From: an uncultured Ruminococcus sp.
Lineage (GTDB): Bacteria; Bacillota; Clostridia; Oscillospirales; CAG-272
Direction: 5' to 3'
Length of the DNA stretch: 10,079 nt
Assembly (NCBI GenBank): GCA_902783705.1
Contig: CACZSA010000201.1
Location: 1-10,079, forward strand
Made by a program: the position numbers and the translations under genes. The notes beneath the pieces are model-generated. The model was not told the origin of the DNA. It was given only the letters and a program-made list of their open reading frames with translations, and ran no database searches. Numbering within the stretch: the first letter of the stretch is position 1; each line of letters opens with the position of its first letter. This document shows, piece by piece, positions 6,079 to 10,079 of the stretch.

Positions 6079-7116
6079 TCAGCGGTCGTCGCCGCGCCAG
6101 AGGTATCCGTCGGAATCGATGTGCCACGCCTCGCCCCGCCATTCGGCGATCCCCTCGAAGAGGGAAGGCGTCGTGAAGGCGCGGATCTTGTATTCGTCCG
6201 CCTCCTCACCGAGGAGCAGGCGCGCGTCGTCGGTGAAGGCTCCGGTCCTGCACGCGTGGGCGTGCTCGCGGTAGTAGAGACGCCGGAGCGCGAGCTTCAC
6301 CCGGTCCTCCTCGGGCAGGGGGTGTTCCTCACCCGCCTCCGTGAAGATGAGATAGCCCCACATCTCGGGCATGTGCGCGTCGATCACTCCGGTCGGCGCC
6401 CAGAGCCAGTTTTGCTCGGGCAGAGGCTTCCCGTCCGGTCCGCACCGCTTGACATATCGGCCGTCGACAACGTCCGTTTCCCATTCCACGCGCGAGAAAT
6501 CCATCCGCCAGATCTCGCCGGGGACAGGCGCGAGGCGGTCGGGCTGGCATTTCCCCACCGGGCATTCGCGGAAGGAGAACCATGGCAGCTTGATTTCGAG
6601 CGACCAGGAGCGGTTGTCCGCCGCGGGATTGTTCAGCTCCCCGTCGATCTTCACCGCGCTCTCGAGTCCCCGCACGTCCCAGCTGATGATGCGGCGCGTG
6701 TTGTCTCGCTGCGGGCATTCCATGTAGAGGTCCCACACGGTGTTCCGGGCGTTCATCTCGAGCTCGTAATACCGATGGCTCGAATCCTGCGGCGCGAGGA
6801 AGATCTCAAAGTCGTTGTCGGCGAAGATCACGTCGTCCCGCTCGGTGACGTACGCCCAGATGGTGTCGTCCGTCAGCTCCGCGCCGATGTAGAGCGCCTC
6901 GTCGTTCCAGAGGACCTTGACGCGCGTCGCCTTCCACGGCCTCGGGCGGCTGTCCCCCTCGATGTCGTGAAAATCGGTCAGCCATTCGCCCCGCTGCCAG
7001 AAGGGCTTCGAAAGGTCGCCGTCGAGGGGACCGGGATCTCCTACGGCGCGGCAAGCCCGGCAGACGGGCGGATTGCAGGGGATGATGGGCTCGCGGACTA
7101 AGGGATTGGGCTTCAT
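6079..7116 (-). CDS. CBM9-like (carbohydrate-binding family 9 / DOMON-type) protein without a signal peptide
   Basis: The 345-residue protein carries a CBM9-like beta-sandwich over about residues 25-260. Typical segments are LDGDLSKPFW (31-40), VKVLWNDEALYIGAELTDD (67-84), DNDFEIFLAP (100-109), YYELEMNARNTVWDL (116-130), WSLEIKLPWFSF (171-182) and WRMDFSRVE (203-211). CBM9 in xylanases binds reducing ends of sugar chains, but here no catalytic domain is attached. About 85 residues follow the domain, which I do not recognise. There is no signal peptide, so it is probably cytoplasmic, which is odd for a binding module. The start at 7116 is preferred over the in-frame ATG at 7122: GGAGG ends 7 bases before 7116 but only 1 base before 7122. 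It is the first gene of an operon with a URO-D family protein and an esterase. A role as an intracellular glycan sensor, scaffold or enzyme of unknown type is open. Confidence 0.87.
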   Translation of the reverse strand: MKPNPLVREPIIPCNPPVCRACRAVGDPGPLDGDLSKPFWQRGEWLTDFHDIEGDSRPRPWKATRVKVLWNDEALYIGAELTDDTIWAYVTERDDVIFADNDFEIFLAPQDSSHRYYELEMNARNTVWDLYMECPQRDNTRRIISWDVRGLESAVKIDGELNNPAADNRSWSLEIKLPWFSFRECPVGKCQPDRLAPVPGEIWRMDFSRVEWETDVVDGRYVKRCGPDGKPLPEQNWLWAPTGVIDAHMPEMWGYLIFTEAGEEHPLPEEDRVKLALRRLYYREHAHACRTGAFTDDARLLLGEEADEYKIRAFTTPSLFEGIAEWRGEAWHIDSDGYLWRGDDR

Positions 7117-7128
7117 GGTCATGCCTCC
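7114..7128 (-). promoter_or_regulatory. Ribosome binding site that decides the CBM9-like start
   Basis: The minus strand reads GGAGG (7128-7124), C, ATG, ACC, ATG. Only the second ATG (7116-7114) has a normal 7-base spacing; the first (7122) would overlap the ribosome's anti-SD footprint with a 1-base spacing. Confidence 0.8.
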
Positions 7129-7143
7129 GTTGCTTCATGAAAT

Positions 7144-7193
7144 GGTCCGTATTCGGCGGCCTCTGCGGCGTCGGGACCGTATATGCCGCCGAA
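7144..7193 (-). repeat. Inverted repeat in the leader of the CBM9-like operon
   Basis: TTCGGCGGC at 7152-7160 and its perfect complement GCCGCCGAA at 7185-7193 form a 9-bp stem with a 24-base loop. The loop contains GGACC (7174-7178, plus strand), which is complementary to GGTCC at 7144-7148 just outside the stem, so a second, competing or pseudoknot pairing is possible. The repeat lies at roughly +11 to +60 of the transcript and has no U-tract, so it is not a simple terminator. Confidence 0.6.
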
Positions 7194-7210
7194 CGATTGT
7201 TCTTGATGCT

Positions 7211-7239
7211 ATTATATCAGCCCGCCGCCCGCTTGTCAA
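7211..7239 (-). promoter_or_regulatory. Sigma-A-type promoter of the CBM9/URO-D/esterase operon
   Basis: The minus strand reads TTGACA (7239-7234), a 17-base spacer and TATAAT (7216-7211), a perfect consensus, with TGA directly before the -10. Transcription would start near 7204, leaving a leader of about 88 bases, long enough for leader control. Confidence 0.93.
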
Positions 7240-7285
7240 TCGGGAATCAGGGGAGGACGCGGGCAAAACGGGGAAAACCGCCGCG

Positions 7286-7311
7286 ATTCTCCTTGCATCG
7301 TGCGGGAGAAT
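7286..7311. promoter_or_regulatory. Imperfect palindrome over the solute-binding protein promoter, candidate operator
   Basis: ATTCTCC (7286-7292) and GGAGAAT (7305-7311) are perfect inverted arms. Inside them GCA (7295-7297) and TGC (7301-7303) continue the symmetry, off-centre by half a base. The element covers the -35 hexamer and most of the spacer of the rightward promoter, a classic position for a dimeric repressor. No cognate regulator gene is in the window. Confidence 0.55.
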
Positions 7312-7321
7312 ATGGTATAAT
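7293..7321 (+). promoter_or_regulatory. Promoter of the solute-binding protein gene
   Basis: TATAAT (7316-7321) is preceded by TGG, making an extended -10. A weak -35, TTGCAT (7293-7298), sits 17 bases upstream. Transcription would start near 7328, about 40 bases before the ATG. The weak -35 contrasts with the consensus -35 elements of the three leftward promoters and suggests control or activation. Confidence 0.8.
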
Positions 7322-7367
7322 AGAAACTGAAAGCTGCAAAGCGGACACAACCGAAAGGAGCATTATC

Positions 7368-8810
7368 ATGAAAATACGCGTTCTGATCCTGGCCCTGCTC
7401 TTCACGCTCATTCTTTCCTCCTGCGCCGCGGGCGGCGGGGATGAGAATCCGGAGAACACAGCATCCGGCCTCACGCCGACAGCCGAAGCGGAGGCTGCGC
7501 CCGCTGAGACCGAGTTCGACTGGTACGCCTCCCTGGACGAGGGCACGGACTTCGGCGGCTATACCTTTACCGTCATCCGGTATCTCGACAGCACGTGGAA
7601 CATCTACATCGCGCCGGAGGAGATGACCGGAGAGGTCCTCAACGACGCAGCCTATAAGCGGAATCTCGAGGTCGAGGATCTCGTCAACATCCGCGTGGAG
7701 GAGCTCTGCGAAAACAGCTACGAAAGCGATTTCAAGAACGTCGTGAAGGCGGGCGAGAGCGAGACCTACGACCTGATCTGCTTCTGGTGCCCCGGCGAGC
7801 GCGCGTCCTATATCACCGGGAACCTCGTCTATGACTGGCAGGCGCTGGAGGGCATCGACCTCGGCGCGCGCTGGTACAATCAGTCGGCGAACAAGTCGTA
7901 TCACCTCGGCTCAAAACAGTATTTCGCCGTCAGCGATCTCACCTTCCCGGTTCAGCAGCACTTCCGCCTCCTTTTCAACAAGGAGCTGATGACGCAGATG
8001 GGCATGAGCTATCCCTACGAGGCGGTCTACAACGGCGAATGGACCTATGACAGGCTCCTCAGCTATTCGAAGGACGCCTACGCCGATCTCAACGGCAACG
8101 GGCAGGCGGACAAGGACGACCGCTACGGCATGGCGATGAACGCGGCGTATATCGCGGGCTTCGGCTTCAACTTCGGCGAGCTTCCGATGACGTGGGACGA
8201 GGAGGGCTATCACTTCAACCTCGTGTCCGACCGCATCGTCCGCATCGTGGAGCTGATGCAGGCCCTGCGCTCTGATCCGGACGTCTTCTTCGCGACGAGC
8301 GGAAACGATCAGTACAAGGTCTTCGAGGCGGGCAACGCGCTCTTCGAGGGCTACGGCTCCGACCCGGTGCTTCTGCGCGACCTCGAATTTGATTTCGGCT
8401 ATCTGCCCTATCCGAAGCTCGACGAGACGGACGACTACACGATCTGGACCGTGGGCGGCATGATGGCGGCGCCGATCACCCTGAACGATCCCCGCCGCAC
8501 AGGCACGATCGTCGAGGTCCTCAGCGCAGGCTCGAACAAGTACGTTGTCGACGCGTTCATCGAGCAGTACGTCGAGGGCAAGATCCTCCGCGACGAGGAC
8601 TCGAAGAACATCTACCGCATGATGCGCGAAAAGGCGATCTGCGACCTCTCCTACAACGTCGACCCGTCCGGATCCCTCGGGGAATACAAGTACTTTGCGA
8701 AATTCGTGAACGACCCGAGCGCGAACCCGGCGAGCTACTCCGCCTCCATCATGAAGGTCCTCAACAAGACCTATCAGAAGATGCTGGACCAGATGAACGA
8801 CGGCGAATAA
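7368..8810 (+). CDS. Extracellular solute-binding lipoprotein of a carbohydrate ABC transporter
   Basis: The 480-residue precursor starts with a lipoprotein signal peptide, MKIRVLILALLFTLILSSC, with lipobox LSSC and lipidated Cys19. A Gly/Glu/Ala-rich linker follows to about residue 50, so the mature protein is tethered to the outer face of the membrane. The body fits family-1 extracellular solute-binding proteins: YDLICFW (134-140), FNKELM (203-208), a WTYDRLLSYSKDAYADLNGN helix (225-244), and DLNGNGQADKDD (240-251), an EF-hand-like Ca-binding loop seen in many sugar-binding relatives. Many aromatic residues fit an oligosaccharide ligand, though the specificity cannot be read. The start at 7368 is supported by AAAGGAG about 7 bases upstream and by the signal peptide; the frame is open further upstream but without one. 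No permease or ATPase gene adjoins, and a terminator follows directly, so it must use components encoded elsewhere. It is transcribed divergently from the CBM9 operon and probably shares control with it. Confidence 0.9.
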   Translation: MKIRVLILALLFTLILSSCAAGGGDENPENTASGLTPTAEAEAAPAETEFDWYASLDEGTDFGGYTFTVIRYLDSTWNIYIAPEEMTGEVLNDAAYKRNLEVEDLVNIRVEELCENSYESDFKNVVKAGESETYDLICFWCPGERASYITGNLVYDWQALEGIDLGARWYNQSANKSYHLGSKQYFAVSDLTFPVQQHFRLLFNKELMTQMGMSYPYEAVYNGEWTYDRLLSYSKDAYADLNGNGQADKDDRYGMAMNAAYIAGFGFNFGELPMTWDEEGYHFNLVSDRIVRIVELMQALRSDPDVFFATSGNDQYKVFEAGNALFEGYGSDPVLLRDLEFDFGYLPYPKLDETDDYTIWTVGGMMAAPITLNDPRRTGTIVEVLSAGSNKYVVDAFIEQYVEGKILRDEDSKNIYRMMREKAICDLSYNVDPSGSLGEYKYFAKFVNDPSANPASYSASIMKVLNKTYQKMLDQMNDGE

Positions 8811-8824
8811 TCGAACAGAATCAG

Positions 8825-8869
8825 AAACAGCCGCACGGACCGGAGAACGGTTCATGCGGCTGTTTTTTT
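8825..8869 (+). terminator. Rho-independent terminator of the solute-binding protein gene, possibly bidirectional
   Basis: The perfect 11-bp arms AAACAGCCGCA (8825-8835) and TGCGGCTGTTT (8855-8865) enclose an inner ACCG/CGGT pairing and are followed by seven T (8863-8869). On the minus strand the hairpin is followed only by TTTCTGATT, so it should be a weaker terminator for the convergent GH3 gene, which ends at 8891. Confidence 0.93.
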
Positions 8870-8890
8870 GCATAGTGAGATTTAGATTTT

Positions 8891-10079
8891 TTACTCCACC
8901 CGGAACGCGGCGCGGGAGACGATGTGCTCGGCATCCTCGGCGAGGAAGATGCGGAACTCTCCGGGCTCGATCCGCCAGACGAAATCCCGCCCGAGCGTCC
9001 GCATCTCGCGCGGATGCACCGTCAGCGTGACGCGGCGGGTCTCGCCGGGTTCAAGACGAACGCGCCCGAACGCCGCGAGGACCTTTTCGGCCTTGACGGA
9101 GGAGCTGACCATGTCGCGCAGGTAGATCTGCGGCACCGCAACGCCCGCGCGGTCTCCGGTATTGGTTACGGTAAACGTCGCGTCGACGGAATCCCCCGCG
9201 GCGATCGATTCGGACGAGAGCGCGAGGTCCGCGTATCGGAATTCCGTGTAGCCGCGACCGTATCCGAAGGGATAGAGCGGGAGCCAGTCCGTCTCGACGT
9301 ACCGCTTCCCGCCGCCTGGACGACGGCTGTAATGGCAGGGGATCTGCCCGGTGTGCCGCGGGAAGGAGATCGGAAGGCGGCCCGACGGATCGTTGTCCCC
9401 GAACAGGGTTTCTGCGACAGCATACCCGCCCATCTCGCCCGGGAACCACGCCTCGAGGATCGCCGGGATGCGGGTGCGTTCCCATTCGAGGGTCACGGGC
9501 CGTCCGGTCTGCATCACGAGCACGACGGGAACGCCGGTTTCGGCTATCGCGCGCACGAACGCCTCCTGATTGCCGGGCAGATCGAGGGTGACGCGGTCGA
9601 GGTTCTCGCCGCAGGTGTCCGCGCTGTCTCCGACACAGACGATCGCCGCGTCCGCCTGCCGGGCCAGCTCGACGGCTCGCGTGAAGTTCTCCGCCGCCGT
9701 GTCATAGCCGAAGAGAACCCGCGCCCCGCGGCGGTCGGAAGCATATTCGATCCGGAGGGCATGCTGCCGTCCTTCTTCAAACCGGAAGGGAACCACGCGG
9801 CCCGCGTCCCGGTTCTCTCCCCAGCCGTCGAGGACCAGCTCACCGTCGACATAGAGGCGCATGCTGTCCTGTGCACGGAAGCCGATCATGCCGTCGAAGG
9901 TGTCCCAGGGCGTGAGCGTGCCCGTCCAGACGACGCTGAAGGGCTCCTCCCGGATCGGCGAGCCGTTCATCAGCCAGTTGAAATCGATCGACGGATCGTT
10001 CTGCACGAGGACCGGATCCCCCGCGAGCCCGAGACCCCGGTAATACCGTCCCGTCAGCCCGGGCTTCCCATCCTCGTCC
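8891..10079 (-). CDS. GH3 family beta-glycosidase with inserted PA14 domain, C-terminal part, cut by window edge
   Basis: The frame is open to the right edge, giving the last 395 residues. An apparent start near 10006 is an internal GTG, and conserved sequence continues upstream of it. Domains in order: a PA14 module from about residue 7 (GLTGRYYRG, YVDGELVLDGWG) to about 128; the rest of the GH3 C-terminal alpha/beta domain (ADAAIVCVGDSADTCGENLD, LDLPGNQEAFVRAI, EAWFPGEMGG, DNDPSGRLPISFP); and a fibronectin-III-like domain from about 283 to the end. The likely acid/base is Glu158 of the fragment, in the pattern ExxDR. The catalytic Asp lies in the N-terminal barrel outside the window. PA14-carrying GH3 enzymes are exo-acting beta-glucosidases or beta-xylosidases whose PA14 insert shapes access to the active site. 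Substrate and cell location cannot be judged without the N-terminus. It converges on the solute-binding protein gene and shares the hairpin between them. Confidence 0.93.
   Translation of the reverse strand, partial: DEDGKPGLTGRYYRGLGLAGDPVLVQNDPSIDFNWLMNGSPIREEPFSVVWTGTLTPWDTFDGMIGFRAQDSMRLYVDGELVLDGWGENRDAGRVVPFRFEEGRQHALRIEYASDRRGARVLFGYDTAAENFTRAVELARQADAAIVCVGDSADTCGENLDRVTLDLPGNQEAFVRAIAETGVPVVLVMQTGRPVTLEWERTRIPAILEAWFPGEMGGYAVAETLFGDNDPSGRLPISFPRHTGQIPCHYSRRPGGGKRYVETDWLPLYPFGYGRGYTEFRYADLALSSESIAAGDSVDATFTVTNTGDRAGVAVPQIYLRDMVSSSVKAEKVLAAFGRVRLEPGETRRVTLTVHPREMRTLGRDFVWRIEPGEFRIFLAEDAEHIVSRAAFRVE

Noticed and set aside
4970..6274. A 434-codon plus-strand open frame opposite the URO-D gene
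   Set aside because: It shows the same antisense effect of high GC content. It spans the gap between two real genes, has no domain match, and its start lies inside the conserved 3' end of the URO-D gene.
7137..7367. Upstream extension of the solute-binding protein to 7137
   Set aside because: It would include both divergent promoters. The start at 7368 has a ribosome binding site and directly begins a typical lipoprotein signal peptide.

Overview
The window looks like a plant-polysaccharide (xylan-type) utilisation region from a high-GC, anaerobic, probably gut or rumen bacterium. I favour a Clostridia/Oscillospirales-like Firmicute. The signs are strong AGGAGG-type ribosome binding sites, sigma-A promoters close to TTGACA-N17-TATAAT, a lipobox-containing ABC solute-binding protein with an EF-hand-like loop, and two URO-D superfamily proteins of a kind common in such anaerobes. 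This assignment is inference; no rRNA or housekeeping marker is present.

Layout, left to right. (1) 1-1592, minus strand: a two-gene unit read right to left from a consensus promoter at 1621-1649. A cytoplasmic GH10 xylanase (537-1592) overlaps by 4 bases (ATGA) a URO-D family protein (start 540) that runs off the left edge. (2) 1716-2873, minus: a monocistronic ArsB/NhaD/SLC13-type permease with its own promoter (2918-2946) and an intrinsic terminator placed directly behind its stop codon. (3) 3034-7116, minus: a three-gene operon read as CBM9-like protein, second URO-D family protein, membrane-anchored type-B carboxylesterase, from a consensus promoter at 7211-7239. (4) 7117-7367: a divergent control region holding that promoter, the promoter of the rightward solute-binding protein gene, an imperfect 26-bp palindrome over the latter, and an inverted repeat in the CBM9 leader. 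(5) 7368-8810, plus: a lipoprotein solute-binding protein of a carbohydrate ABC transporter with no permease or ATPase gene beside it, closed by a strong terminator. (6) 8891-10079, minus, convergent: the 3' part of a GH3 beta-glycosidase with an inserted PA14 domain, truncated by the right edge.

How the genes may work together (inference): the solute-binding protein captures oligosaccharides for an unlinked ABC permease. The esterase, predicted to face outward, removes ester substituents. The GH10 enzyme and possibly the GH3 enzyme hydrolyse imported oligomers inside the cell. The permease moves an anion or organic acid. The unexplained part is the pairing of URO-D/methyltransferase-fold proteins with both carbohydrate operons, once translationally coupled to a xylanase and once between a CBM9-like protein and an esterase. 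A role in handling methyl groups from methylated or methoxylated plant material is one testable idea. No tRNA, rRNA, CRISPR, insertion sequence or phage feature was seen.
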